DNA of 33,658 nucleotides from a bacterium (GCA_017480425.1 JAFVAR010000038.1:1-33658), one strand, 5' to 3'. Positions 1-7,606 are shown, counted from the first letter of the stretch. The notes: generated by a model from the letters alone, not told the origin. Made by a program: numbers and translations.

Positions 1-837
1 CCAATATTAGCGATAAAGGCAGGTTCGGATGCTGCGGAGCAATATGTACTCTTCCATGGACCGTCATGTACAGGTAAAACATTTAGTGCAAAGATTATGG
101 CAAATGAACTGGGAGCAGAATATGCAGAGGTAGATTTCCCGAAAATAGCTTCTCCTTATGTAGGTCAAGCATCAAAAAATATTGATAATGTATTTAAAAG
201 CATAAGAGAACAAGCCCAAAAACAACCGGATAAAAAGTTTTTAGTTGCATTTAATGAAATTGATTCCATGCTGATTCCGTTGGAACGTTCAGGAAATAAT
301 CAATCATATGTTTTAGAAAACAGAACTGCATTTTTAAACGGTCTTGATTCCGTAGCGGATTTGAAAAATGTAAAAATTGTCGGAACAACAAACGCTAATC
401 CAAGCAGCGGGAATTTAGATTTGGCAGCGCTAAGCAGATTCGGTAATATTTTTGAAGTCGAGCTTCCGACTGTAAATGAGATTAAAGCTTCATTAAAATG
501 GCACTTGAAAAACTGTGAGTCTGTTGAAAAAGATAAGTTCTTTGATAAAAACAAGTCAGAAATTGACAAATTGGCAAAAATATTGCATGACAGAAATTTC
601 TCACAAAGAGATGTAGAGAAAATAGCAAAAATTGCAAAAACAAATTATGGAATTACTTTAGGCAAATCTTCAAATCCGGAAAAAGAGGTTTTCCAAATTA
701 AGTATTTGGAAGATGCGCTTAATGATAAAGAATTTACAACAGGTGCTGTTGGTAGAAATGGAAATACTGCTGCCTCTCAAAACGATACAAAATTAACATT
801 CTGGCAAAGAGTCGGATTATTCTTGCTACGTAAATAG
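1..837 (+). CDS. AAA+ ATPase, 5'-truncated by the window
   Basis: The reading frame is open from base 1, so the true start lies upstream; the first internal ATG is at 97. The visible 278 residues form one AAA+ module. The Walker A motif GPSCTGKT lies at about residues 20-27 (bases 58-81). A sensor-1 stretch VGTTNA follows, then a SRFG segment in the arginine-finger area. The Walker B strand reads FLVAFNEID, so the usual Asp-Glu pair is Asn-Glu. The C-terminus (WQRVGLFLLRK) is basic and hydrophobic and may touch a membrane or partner. FtsH/Cdc48-type ATPases have the same core order, but no protease or other effector domain is visible in this part. The substrate is unknown. The downstream regulator gene begins 70 bases later on the same strand. 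Confidence 0.8.
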   Translation, partial: PILAIKAGSDAAEQYVLFHGPSCTGKTFSAKIMANELGAEYAEVDFPKIASPYVGQASKNIDNVFKSIREQAQKQPDKKFLVAFNEIDSMLIPLERSGNNQSYVLENRTAFLNGLDSVADLKNVKIVGTTNANPSSGNLDLAALSRFGNIFEVELPTVNEIKASLKWHLKNCESVEKDKFFDKNKSEIDKLAKILHDRNFSQRDVEKIAKIAKTNYGITLGKSSNPEKEVFQIKYLEDALNDKEFTTGAVGRNGNTAASQNDTKLTFWQRVGLFLLRK

Positions 838-907
838 AATTAATTTATAAATATTTTATAACGTGATATTATATAATTAATTATTTATTTAATTTAGGGT
901 AACATTA

Positions 908-1954
908 ATGTCACAAAATCAAAAAACAAGGCAAATTACTGTAGCGGAGATGGCTCCTCATGTTCATTCTTTTGCAGTTGGAGAAAATAAGGTTAATAAA
1001 ATTTCTGATTGGCTGACTAATTGGATTATATCAGCCTTAAATTCAGGCATGATTAAACCGTTTGATTTTTTACCGTCAAAAGGAGAACTTGCTTTTCATA
1101 TCGGCGTAAGTTTAGGCACAATACAGAACGTGTACAGGACGCTTGAAGATGCGGGATTGGTTGAATCAAAACAAAAAATAGGTACTTATATTAAAGGGAC
1201 TAATAATATAGAAAAGCTTTCTTCTAAAAGAGAAGTTGCTTGCGAATTAATAAAGAAATATATAAAGGACAATTCTTTGTCAAATGGCGATTTTTTAGTT
1301 TCGGTGAGAAAATTGTCGAAAGAACTCAATATCCCGAATACAACCCTTAGAATAGCAGTAAATACACTAATTCAGCAAAATATAATAGAATCAAAAGAAA
1401 AACATTTTGTGATTAGAAGTACTGACTTTGAAATTAATAATGTAGAAACTGAAAATTTAGTACAAAAAATAGCTGATAATCTTAAAAATATTATAAATAC
1501 AAGTTACAGACCGAATGAAAAGCTTCCTTCGAATTTTTTGCTTGCCCAAAAATATAATGTCAGTATAAAAACAATTCATGATGCGGTGAAATTATTGGAA
1601 AAAGAAGGGATTTTGAGAACAAAACGCGGAAACTATGGCACTTTTGTTGCAAATCCTGATTCAGAAGTCGAATTGTACAACTATGAAAAAATTGAGGCAA
1701 AGATAAGGCACTTTATAATAAAAAATTATAAGGTGGGTGATAAACTTCCGCCAATAAGGGATTTTGCAAAAGAATATAATGTAAGCACTAAGACAATAAA
1801 AAAAGCATTAGATAACCTTGCGGAAGACGGGTATGTTGCTTTTTCCAGAGGAAGGATTGGCGGAACTTTTGTGCTTGATATTCCGCAAAAAGGGGATGAA
1901 ACATATACTTGGCTTGCAATTAATCCGGATTATATTCAAAATGCCCGAAATTAA
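908..1954 (+). CDS. Regulator with four tandem GntR-type winged-helix domains
   Basis: This 348-residue protein appears to consist almost entirely of GntR-like DNA-binding units. Unit 1 (about 31-96) has FLPSKGELAFHIGVSLGTIQ and ends GTYI. Unit 2 (about 107-170) is the most diverged (SVRKLSKELNIPNTTLR). Unit 3 (about 182-247) has EKLPSNFLLAQKYNVSIKTI and ends YGTFV. Unit 4 (about 258-322) has DKLPPIRDFAKEYNVSTKTI and ends GGTFV. Units 1, 3 and 4 keep the P-S/P-x(n)-L/F-A-x(3)-VS-x-x-T-I pattern and the wing G-T-F/Y-V/I. Ordinary GntR regulators have one such domain plus an effector domain (FadR, HutC, MocR or YtrA types); no effector domain is seen here. ATG 908 follows a weak AGGGT ribosome site. 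It may bind an extended or repeated operator. Target and ligand are unknown. Confidence 0.8.
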   Translation: MSQNQKTRQITVAEMAPHVHSFAVGENKVNKISDWLTNWIISALNSGMIKPFDFLPSKGELAFHIGVSLGTIQNVYRTLEDAGLVESKQKIGTYIKGTNNIEKLSSKREVACELIKKYIKDNSLSNGDFLVSVRKLSKELNIPNTTLRIAVNTLIQQNIIESKEKHFVIRSTDFEINNVETENLVQKIADNLKNIINTSYRPNEKLPSNFLLAQKYNVSIKTIHDAVKLLEKEGILRTKRGNYGTFVANPDSEVELYNYEKIEAKIRHFIIKNYKVGDKLPPIRDFAKEYNVSTKTIKKALDNLAEDGYVAFSRGRIGGTFVLDIPQKGDETYTWLAINPDYIQNARN

Positions 1955-1964
1955 TCCGAAATAC

Positions 1965-1992
1965 TTGAATTATACGTAAACCATGGTATTAT
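1965..1992 (+). promoter_or_regulatory. Candidate infC promoter
   Basis: TTGAAT (1965-1970) and TATTAT (1987-1992) are separated by 16 bases and resemble a housekeeping sigma promoter. Transcription would begin near 2000, leaving a leader of roughly 27 bases before the infC start. This is inferred from sequence only. Confidence 0.45.
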
Positions 1993-2026
1993 AAAAAATA
2001 TAAAATTAATAAAAAGGAGAAAAACC

Positions 2027-2569
2027 ATAGCAAACGAAGATAGAAATCCCGCAAAGGGAAAGGACAAACCTCTTATTAATGAAAAAATCCGTGCAAAAGA
2101 GGTAAGACTGATTGATGAAAACGGAGAAAACCACGGAGTGGTTCCAACATCCCAAGCACTTAAAATGGCAGAAGAAGCTGAGTTAGATTTAGTTGTAATT
2201 AGCGCAAATCAAGCTCCTCCGGTTGCAAAGATTTTGAATTTCGGGAAATACAGATACGAACAAGAAAAAAAAGCTAAAGAAGCTAAAAAGAAACAACACG
2301 TAGTTGATATTAAAGAAGTAAAAGTCAGATACAAGATTGATACGCATGATTATGAAGTTCGTTTAAAAAGTATAAGAAAGTTCATTTCGCAGGGAAATAA
2401 AGTTAAACTTGTAGTTATGCTCAGGGGGCGTGAAATGCAACATTCAGCGCTTGCAATAGAATTAGCTAACAGATTTATTGCTGACCTTGCAAATGATTCT
2501 TTGGTTGTTGAAAAGAAGCCTATGGTAGAAGGACGAAATGTTACCGCATGGTTCGCTCCTCAAGGATAG
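2027..2569 (+). CDS. infC: Translation initiation factor IF-3, AUA start codon
   Basis: The product is 180 residues, the normal size for IF-3. It binds the 30S subunit, keeps 50S away and checks the initiator tRNA and start codon. The N-domain contains NEKIRAKEVRLIDENGE, the linker is Lys-rich (KKAKEAKKKQ), and the C-domain has VKVRYKIDTHDYEVRLK and GNKVKLVVMLRGREM. No ATG, GTG or TTG fits the N-terminus: the first in-frame GTG (2138) would delete 37 conserved residues. ATA at 2027-2029 lies 6 bases after AAGGAGA (2014-2020) and reads (M)ANEDRNPAKG, so it is taken as the start. In E. coli infC starts with AUU, and IF-3 represses its own translation by rejecting that codon; the same feedback is inferred here. 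rpmI and rplT, the usual downstream partners, are absent; a tRNA gene follows. Confidence 0.93.
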   Translation: MANEDRNPAKGKDKPLINEKIRAKEVRLIDENGENHGVVPTSQALKMAEEAELDLVVISANQAPPVAKILNFGKYRYEQEKKAKEAKKKQHVVDIKEVKVRYKIDTHDYEVRLKSIRKFISQGNKVKLVVMLRGREMQHSALAIELANRFIADLANDSLVVEKKPMVEGRNVTAWFAPQG

Positions 2570-2591
2570 TGGCTGTTTTTGAAAATTATGC

Positions 2592-2647
2592 TTGATTAAA
2601 AATTTTTAGCAGGTACAATTATTTTATGTCCGACAGGGCAGTATAAT
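2592..2647 (+). promoter_or_regulatory. Candidate promoters for tRNA-Phe
   Basis: Two possible -10 boxes precede the tRNA. TTGATT (2592-2597), 16 bases, TACAAT (2614-2619) is one complete pair. A consensus TATAAT at 2642-2647 would start transcription about 10 bases before the mature tRNA but has no good -35 box. Either could serve. Confidence 0.3.
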
Positions 2648-2663
2648 AATTAAATAAAAGTAT

Positions 2664-2736
2664 GCCGCAATAGCTCAGTTGGTAGAGCAAGGGACTGAAA
2701 ATCCCTGTGTCCTTGGTTCAATTCCGAGTTGCGGCA
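2664..2736 (+). tRNA. tRNA-Phe (anticodon GAA)
   Basis: All four arms can be drawn. The acceptor stem is GCCGCAA (2664-2670) pairing with TTGCGGC (2729-2735), with discriminator A at 2736. The D-arm contains AGCTCAGTTGGTAGAGC. The anticodon stem AGGGA/TCCCT closes the loop CTGAAAA, giving anticodon GAA. The T-loop is TTCAATT. The length is 73 nt and the 3' CCA is not encoded, so it must be added by nucleotidyltransferase. The gene follows infC by about 95 bases. Its 3' end is also part of a tandem repeat (see 2726-2955). Confidence 0.95.
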
Positions 2737-2955
2737 TATTTTTTTGGATATACGAGTTTTAAGAACTCGGAATTTCACGCCTTTTCATACGAAAAGGGGT
2801 TCGCCCCTCTCAGCAAACTTGACATTTAGTCAACTTTGCTTCGGCAGAGTGAGTTGCGGCATATTTTTTTGAATATACTAGTTTTAAGAACTCGGAATTT
2901 CACGCCTTTTCATACGAAAAGGGGTTCGCCCCTCTCAGCAAACTTGACATTTAGT
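2726..2955 (+). repeat. Tandem repeat copying the tRNA-Phe 3' end
   Basis: A 105-base segment at 2726-2830 recurs at 2851-2955 with only a few substitutions, an offset of 125 bases; 20 unique bases separate the copies. Each copy begins with GAGTTGCGGCATATT, the 3' part of the T-arm plus the acceptor strand of tRNA-Phe, so the second copy carries a tRNA 3' fragment with no tRNA. Each copy also contains the hairpin CCTTTTC-ATAC-GAAAAGG overlapping GGGG-TTCG-CCCC, so the two stems compete. Copy 1 has CGAGTT-TTAAG-AACTCG, which copy 2 weakens by substitution. These hairpins could act as tRNA terminators or processing sites; the tRNA-end duplication also resembles an integration scar. Confidence 0.85.
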
Positions 2956-2956
2956 G

Positions 2957-2984
2957 AGTAGGTTGGGTGAAACCCAACAATAAC
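2957..2984 (+). repeat. REP palindrome, left copy
   Basis: A 28-base element whose core GTTGGGT-GAA-ACCCAAC is a perfect 7-bp stem with a 3-base loop. Its exact reverse complement lies at 3552-3579 and the pair encloses the RAYT gene. A third copy is at 7567. Confidence 0.9.
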
Positions 2985-2994
2985 TTAATTATTA

Positions 2995-3531
2995 TCATTC
3001 GTAATCTAATTTATTTATATCGTACTTATTTTCAAAATTGCACCAATCCTTTTCATAATATCCATCTTCAACAAATTTATTAAATGACGAATATTGCCAA
3101 TCTTTTGGTGCAATATTATAATGCTTCATCGGATTGTAATGTATATAATCAATATGTTTGTTCAAATCCTCTTCGTTAATTATTGTATGTTCAAAATATC
3201 TTCTCTGCCAAATACTTTTTTCGCCTTTGCTTTTTCTACTATCTGACTCATAATAATCCTGAATTTGTGAAATATCAAAATTAACTGAAAAATTTCGTTT
3301 TATATTTTTTATAATATCCGGATATTCTTTTATACTGCCTGTCTTTAATAACATATGAATATGATTTTTTAATACACAAATTGCCACTATATCAAATTTA
3401 TATTTTTGTTTTGTCTGTTTTATTGCATATCTTAATAAATCAATATTTTGTATCAAGATTTCTTGTCTTTCGAATGTGACAACTGTTATAAAAACAATGC
3501 TATTTGGTATAAATAATCTTCTATAATTCAT
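2995..3531 (-). CDS. REP-associated tyrosine transposase (RAYT, Y1/HUH family)
   Basis: The product is 178 residues, starting at ATG 3531 and giving the family-typical MNYRRLFIPNS. The upstream in-frame TTG at 3549 adds six untypical residues and is not preferred; no clear ribosome site is seen for either. A beta-strand (VFITVVTFERQ) precedes the HUH-type metal motif H57-I-H59 in LKNHIHMLLK. The signature WQRRYFEHTI...DYIHYNP (108-134) holds the candidate nucleophile tyrosines Y129 and Y132. These proteins cut single-stranded DNA at REP hairpins through a 5'-phosphotyrosine. The flanking palindromes are its likely substrate. The catalytic core looks intact. Confidence 0.92.
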   Translation of the reverse strand: MNYRRLFIPNSIVFITVVTFERQEILIQNIDLLRYAIKQTKQKYKFDIVAICVLKNHIHMLLKTGSIKEYPDIIKNIKRNFSVNFDISQIQDYYESDSRKSKGEKSIWQRRYFEHTIINEEDLNKHIDYIHYNPMKHYNIAPKDWQYSSFNKFVEDGYYEKDWCNFENKYDINKLDYE

Positions 3532-3551
3532 AATAAAATCATAATACAAAA

Positions 3552-3579
3552 GTTATTGTTGGGTTTCACCCAACCTACT
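3552..3579 (-). repeat. REP palindrome, right copy (inverted)
   Basis: Exact reverse complement of 2957-2984, located just upstream of the RAYT start codon. A hairpin here could form in the RAYT message leader and might tune its expression. Confidence 0.9.
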
Positions 3580-3683
3580 TTTTTATGTTCTCAAAATCTC
3601 TGTTCTTCCTTCTCAAACCGACTGTTATTATACAGTTATATGAATTTAGAAATTTTTGTTGTTTAATATTATAAGAGGTATTT

Positions 3684-4664
3684 ATGATTGATTGTTTATC
3701 AAATCCAAGTTGGATAAATCCGCAAATAGATTGTTTGCTTTTTTTGCAGCAATTTAGAATTGGGCATTTAGAGATGCTGGACAAGTTTTTTCTGTCTATT
3801 ACGGTTTTGGGTGAGTTTTGGCTGCCGACTTTAATTTGTGCCATTACGTATTGGTGCATAGATTCAAGGGCAGGAATGTATTTGTTTTCATTAGAAGGGT
3901 TTAATGTGTTGTTGACACATTTTTTCAAAATGCTGGCTTGTGTTTATCGTCCTTGGATTTTGAGTAATTCTTTACATCCGTCAGAACTTGCAATTCCGTA
4001 CGCAAAAGGGTATTCTTTCCCAAGCGGGCATTCTGCAATGACATCTTCTGTGATTGGCGGTATTGCCTATCTTATAAGAAAGCGTAAAGTTTTATGTACA
4101 TTTTTAGTGATATTAATTTTGCTTGTTGGTTTTTCAAGGCTATGGCTTGGGGTACATACTCCTCAAGATGTTGTATGCGGCTTGTTAACAGGTCTTTTCC
4201 TTGTCTTTGTTGCAAATTTTTTAATTAACTGGGCGGAAAAAAATAGAAACAGATATTTATATATCGCAGGATTAGTCAATATCTTAGCAATTATGGCAAT
4301 TGTTTATATTAAATTTTTTAATACATACAGAATTGATTATGTATCAGGAGAAATTCTTGTTGATCCGGAGCGTACAATTTACTTTACAATTATAACATAC
4401 GGATTTGCTCTTGGTATACTTAACGGGTGTTTTTTATGCAGAAGGTTTTTCCCGTTTAATCCGAAGGAATTTCTATTGAAAAATCGTATAATTATTGGAA
4501 TAATAGGAGCAATTCTCTTATTTATACTTTTAAAATACTTACTGGAATTCATTATAATGAATGTGATTGCATTAAAGTATGCAACCACATTAATGTTTAT
4601 ATTCGGATTATTTATAACTTTAATTTATCCGTTTATTTTTACAAGATTTAAAAACAAATTATAA
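3684..4664 (+). CDS. PAP2-family membrane phosphatase
   Basis: The product is 326 residues with many hydrophobic helices. All three PAP2 acid-phosphatase motifs are present: KMLACVYRP (K-x6-RP), SFPSGHS (PSGH) and SRLWLGVHTPQD (SR-x5-H-x3-D). The conserved His residues act as acid and nucleophile, facing the outside of the membrane. Family members remove phosphate from lipids such as phosphatidate, phosphatidylglycerophosphate or undecaprenyl pyrophosphate; which of these applies cannot be told from sequence. The C-terminal half (about 200-326) adds four or five further membrane helices beyond the catalytic core. ATG 3684 has AAGAGG 5 bases upstream. The stop overlaps by 6 bases the 3' end of the convergent gene 4659-4979. 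Confidence 0.9.
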   Translation: MIDCLSNPSWINPQIDCLLFLQQFRIGHLEMLDKFFLSITVLGEFWLPTLICAITYWCIDSRAGMYLFSLEGFNVLLTHFFKMLACVYRPWILSNSLHPSELAIPYAKGYSFPSGHSAMTSSVIGGIAYLIRKRKVLCTFLVILILLVGFSRLWLGVHTPQDVVCGLLTGLFLVFVANFLINWAEKNRNRYLYIAGLVNILAIMAIVYIKFFNTYRIDYVSGEILVDPERTIYFTIITYGFALGILNGCFLCRRFFPFNPKEFLLKNRIIIGIIGAILLFILLKYLLEFIIMNVIALKYATTLMFIFGLFITLIYPFIFTRFKNKL

Positions 4665-4979
4665 TCTTTCATGATAACCGTACCAAAGTTGTGACACCTT
4701 GTCTTTGTTATCTTCTATTTCGTTATTAAGTTTTTTTATTTCATTTTGAATTTCTGTTATTTTTTTCAAAGCTTCATCTTTGTCCAAACCTTGTACACTC
4801 TGAAAACTTTGAATTTTTGCAGTAAGTTCGGCAGTTAAAGTATTTACTTTTTCTTGCAGAACCTTGTTAAGCTTTGTAATCTCATCTATCATTTTTTCGA
4901 TAGATTCATAGTCTGCAAATTTTTTTCTTATAGTTCTGTATGGTCCCACATAATCTGCACGGAATGTAATTTTGTTCAT
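4659..4979 (-). CDS. Small coiled-coil protein of unknown function
   Basis: The product is 106 residues, starting at ATG 4979, which has AAGGAG at the right distance. The in-frame GTG at 4997 would put that ribosome site inside the gene, so it is rejected. An N-terminal segment (MNKITFRADYVGPYRTIRKKF) precedes two heptad-like stretches, about 25-60 and 68-97, rich in Glu, Lys, Ile and Leu and joined by SVQGLDKDEA. There is no signal peptide or membrane span and no recognised family. It converges on the phosphatase gene and diverges from the hydrogenase operon; nothing in the context gives a function. Confidence 0.75.
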   Translation of the reverse strand: MNKITFRADYVGPYRTIRKKFADYESIEKMIDEITKLNKVLQEKVNTLTAELTAKIQSFQSVQGLDKDEALKKITEIQNEIKKLNNEIEDNKDKVSQLWYGYHERL

Positions 4980-5193
4980 TATTATCTCCTTATTCACTTA
5001 TTTTACATAAAAACTTGTAAAAAAAAATTTTGCTATTAAAAATTTTTAACAAAATTTATAAAAATTACACTGAATAGTGTGTTTTTATTTGATTTTAATT
5101 TAAATTGTGATATTTGGAACTTGTTTGAAAAATTTCTCCATGTTATATTTATTGGTGTGTTCATCATATAAAAAGAAGATTAGGAGAAGATTA

Positions 5194-5691
5194 ATGACTG
5201 AAACAAGCACAAAGCTGGATTTTCGGGTTTTAGACGAAATACTCGAAACTTATGAGTACAAAAAATCTTACCTTATTGCGATGTTGCAAAAGGTTCAGGA
5301 AGTATACAGATATCTTCCGGAAGAAGCTATGACTTATATCGGAGAAAAAGTTGACGGGCTTTCTCCGGCTACAGTATATGGCGTTGCTACTTTCTATGCT
5401 CAGTTCTCACTCGAACCAAAAGGTAAATATGAAATTAAAGTATGTGACGGTACTGCATGTCACGTTAGAGGTTCAATGCCGGTATTAAATGCCATCAGAA
5501 ATAAATTAAATTTAAAAGAAGGTCAGACTACTTGCGATAACGGTTTATTTTCGTTGGAGATAGTAAGTTGTTTGGGTGCCTGCGGTCTTGCACCTGTTTG
5601 CGTAATAAATGACAAAGTTTATCCTCAGATGACCTCTGATGCAATAAGTATGATACTGGATACACTTATGAAAGAGGAGGGTTTGAACTAA
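5194..5691 (+). CDS. hndA: Hydrogenase NuoE-like [2Fe-2S] subunit
   Basis: The product is 165 residues. ATG 5194 follows TAGGAG; the upstream ATG at 5107 in the same frame adds 29 residues unlike the family and lacks a ribosome site. The helical N-terminus includes YLPEEAMTYIGEKV, then the thioredoxin-like [2Fe-2S] domain with C84, C89, C126 and C130 (C-x4-C, C-x3-C), as in NuoE, HndA and HydC. It passes electrons in the soluble NAD(H)-linked hydrogenase complex encoded by this and the next two genes. Its TAA overlaps the ATG of the next gene by one base, so the two are probably translationally coupled. Confidence 0.93.
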   Translation: MTETSTKLDFRVLDEILETYEYKKSYLIAMLQKVQEVYRYLPEEAMTYIGEKVDGLSPATVYGVATFYAQFSLEPKGKYEIKVCDGTACHVRGSMPVLNAIRNKLNLKEGQTTCDNGLFSLEIVSCLGACGLAPVCVINDKVYPQMTSDAISMILDTLMKEEGLN

Positions 5692-7544
5692 TGACGCTTA
5701 ATATAGATATAAAAGAAGAACAAAGAAAAGCTCAAGAACATATTAAAGAACAAGGTTTGAGAGTTCTTGTTTGTGCAGGAACAGGCTGCGTTGCAAATGG
5801 TTCTCTAAAAGTAATTGAAAAATTTAGAGAGCTTGGTGCAAACGTGTCTGCTCTTACCGATTATGACAAAATGACCATTGTTCCTACAGGCTGCCACGGG
5901 TTCTGTGAACAAGGTGTTTTAGTAATTATACCGGATAAACACGTAACTTATGTAAAAGTAAAAGAATCTGATGTAGAAGAAATTTTTGAAAGTCATATTA
6001 AAGGCGGTCAGCCGGTTGAGAGACTGCTTTATACTGATCCTAAATCAGGTGAGCACGTTCATAAAAATGACGATATTAATTTTTATGCAAAACAAACTCG
6101 TACAGCTCTTAAAAATTGCGGTAAAATTAACGCCGAGTCTATTGAAGAAGCAATTTCTGTCAGAGGGTATGAAGCTTTAGCAAAAGTTATTGAAGAAAAT
6201 AATCCGGATGGTGTTATTGATACAATTACAAAATCAGGTTTGCGAGGCAGAGGCGGCGGTGGTTTCCCTACAGGTATGAAATGGAAATTTACTGCTGCAA
6301 ACAGAGGCGGAAAATCATATGTAGTTTGTAACGGTGATGAAGGCGACCCTGGTGCATTCATGGACAGATCTGTTATGGAAGGTGACCCTCACAAACTTCT
6401 TGAAGGTATGGCAATTGCAGGTTTTGCAATTGGTGCGGATGAAGCATATATATATGTTCGTGCAGAATATCCGCTTGCAATCAAGCGTTTAAGAAAAGCG
6501 ATTGCAGATGCTGAGGAAAAACACTATTTAGGTAAAAACATTATGGGAAGTGATTTCTCATTCACAATCCATATTAAAGAAGGTGCCGGTGCATTCGTTT
6601 GCGGTGAGGAAACTGCACTTATCGCATCTATTGAAGGCGAAAGAGGTATGCCTCGTCCGAAACCGCCGTTCCCGGCAAACAAAGGTTTATTCGGAAGACC
6701 GACTTTGATTAACAACGTTGAAACGCTTGCTAACGTTCCGTTAATTATTCTTAATGGAGCTGAATGGTTTTCATCAATGGGTTGTGAAACATCTAAAGGT
6801 ACAAAAACATTTGCCTTAACAGGTGAAGTTAACAATACAGGTCTAATAGAAGTTCCGATGGGAACAACATTAAGACAAATTATTTTCGATATTGGCGGCG
6901 GAATTCGTGGCGGCAAGAAGTTTAAAGCAGTTCAAATCGGCGGCCCTTCAGGCGGATGCTTAACAGAAGAACATTTGGACATTTCCATGGACTATGACAG
7001 CTTAATAAAAGCAGGTGCAATGGTAGGTTCAGGCGGTTTGGTTGTTATGGCTGAAGATACTTGTATGGTTGAAGTTGCGAGATTCTTTATGAACTTTACA
7101 AAGAATGAATCTTGCGGAAAGTGTGTTCCTTGCAGAGAAGGTACAAAGAATATGTTAAAAATTCTTGAAAAAATCGTTGCAGGAAAAGGCGAAATGGAAG
7201 ACCTTGACAGATTAGAGCAATTAGCTTTAACAGTAAAAGACGGTTCTCTTTGCGGTCTTGGTAAAACAGCTCCAAACCCTGTACTTTCAACTTTAAAATA
7301 CTTTAAAGACGAATATATTGCTCACATACGTGATCACAAGTGTCCTGCAGGTGTTTGTACAGCAATGAAAAAGATTTCAATTGATCCTGAAAAATGTAAG
7401 GGATGTACAAAATGTGCAAGAACTTGCCCTGTCGGTGCAATTGAAGGAACGGTCAAGAATCCGCACAAAATTGATCAGTCTAAATGTATCAAGTGCGAGG
7501 CTTGTTTAAATGCTTGTCCGTTCAAGGCAATAAGTAAGGAATAA
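5691..7544 (+). CDS. hndC: Hydrogenase NuoF-like NAD(H)/FMN subunit
   Basis: The product is 617 residues with the full HydB/HndC domain order. An N-terminal [2Fe-2S] thioredoxin-like domain has C28, C33, C68 and C72. The NuoF core includes the glycine-rich RGRGGGGFPTGMKW (186-198) and GDEGDPGAFMDRS (215-227) for FMN and NADH. An SLBB segment precedes the [4Fe-4S] site C475, C478, C481 and C521. A CPAGVC pair (551, 556) comes before a C-terminal 2x[4Fe-4S] ferredoxin (C569, C572, C575, C579; C599, C602, C605, C609). It would exchange electrons with NAD(H) and, in bifurcating relatives, couple this to ferredoxin. The ATG overlaps the previous stop; GAGGAGG supplies the ribosome site. Confidence 0.95.
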   Translation: MTLNIDIKEEQRKAQEHIKEQGLRVLVCAGTGCVANGSLKVIEKFRELGANVSALTDYDKMTIVPTGCHGFCEQGVLVIIPDKHVTYVKVKESDVEEIFESHIKGGQPVERLLYTDPKSGEHVHKNDDINFYAKQTRTALKNCGKINAESIEEAISVRGYEALAKVIEENNPDGVIDTITKSGLRGRGGGGFPTGMKWKFTAANRGGKSYVVCNGDEGDPGAFMDRSVMEGDPHKLLEGMAIAGFAIGADEAYIYVRAEYPLAIKRLRKAIADAEEKHYLGKNIMGSDFSFTIHIKEGAGAFVCGEETALIASIEGERGMPRPKPPFPANKGLFGRPTLINNVETLANVPLIILNGAEWFSSMGCETSKGTKTFALTGEVNNTGLIEVPMGTTLRQIIFDIGGGIRGGKKFKAVQIGGPSGGCLTEEHLDISMDYDSLIKAGAMVGSGGLVVMAEDTCMVEVARFFMNFTKNESCGKCVPCREGTKNMLKILEKIVAGKGEMEDLDRLEQLALTVKDGSLCGLGKTAPNPVLSTLKYFKDEYIAHIRDHKCPAGVCTAMKKISIDPEKCKGCTKCARTCPVGAIEGTVKNPHKIDQSKCIKCEACLNACPFKAISKE

Positions 7545-7566
7545 ATTACGTGATTTGTGAACAGTA

Positions 7567-7590
7567 AGTAGGTTGGGTGAAACCCAGCAA
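7567..7590 (+). repeat. REP palindrome, third copy, inside the hydrogenase operon
   Basis: It matches the first 24 bases of the RAYT-flanking REP with one substitution, which changes one stem pair from T-A to a T-G wobble so that the RNA hairpin still forms. It lies 22 bases after the hndC stop and ends just before the hndD ribosome site AAAGGA (7595-7599). Confidence 0.88.
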
Positions 7591-7606
7591 CATAAAGGAA
7601 AATAAA

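Larger units (their letters stand above)
2957..3579 (-). mobile_element. REP-RAYT unit
   Basis: The unit is one RAYT gene between inverted, identical 28-base REP copies. RAYTs are single-copy domesticated relatives of IS200/IS605 transposases that bind and cut REP hairpins, and this arrangement is the classical RAYT locus. A REP 4 kb away in the hydrogenase operon indicates that the pair has been active in this genome. Confidence 0.85.

Noticed and set aside
3575-3928. 117-codon open frame on the minus strand
   Set aside because: It overlaps the start of the PAP2 gene and the REP; its protein has no family pattern, so it is a chance antisense frame.
5067-5090. Terminator-like hairpin ACACT-GAAT-AGTGT with T-rich tail upstream of hndA
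   Set aside because: The stem is only 5 bp and AT-rich, and no upstream plus-strand gene needs it; left unannotated.
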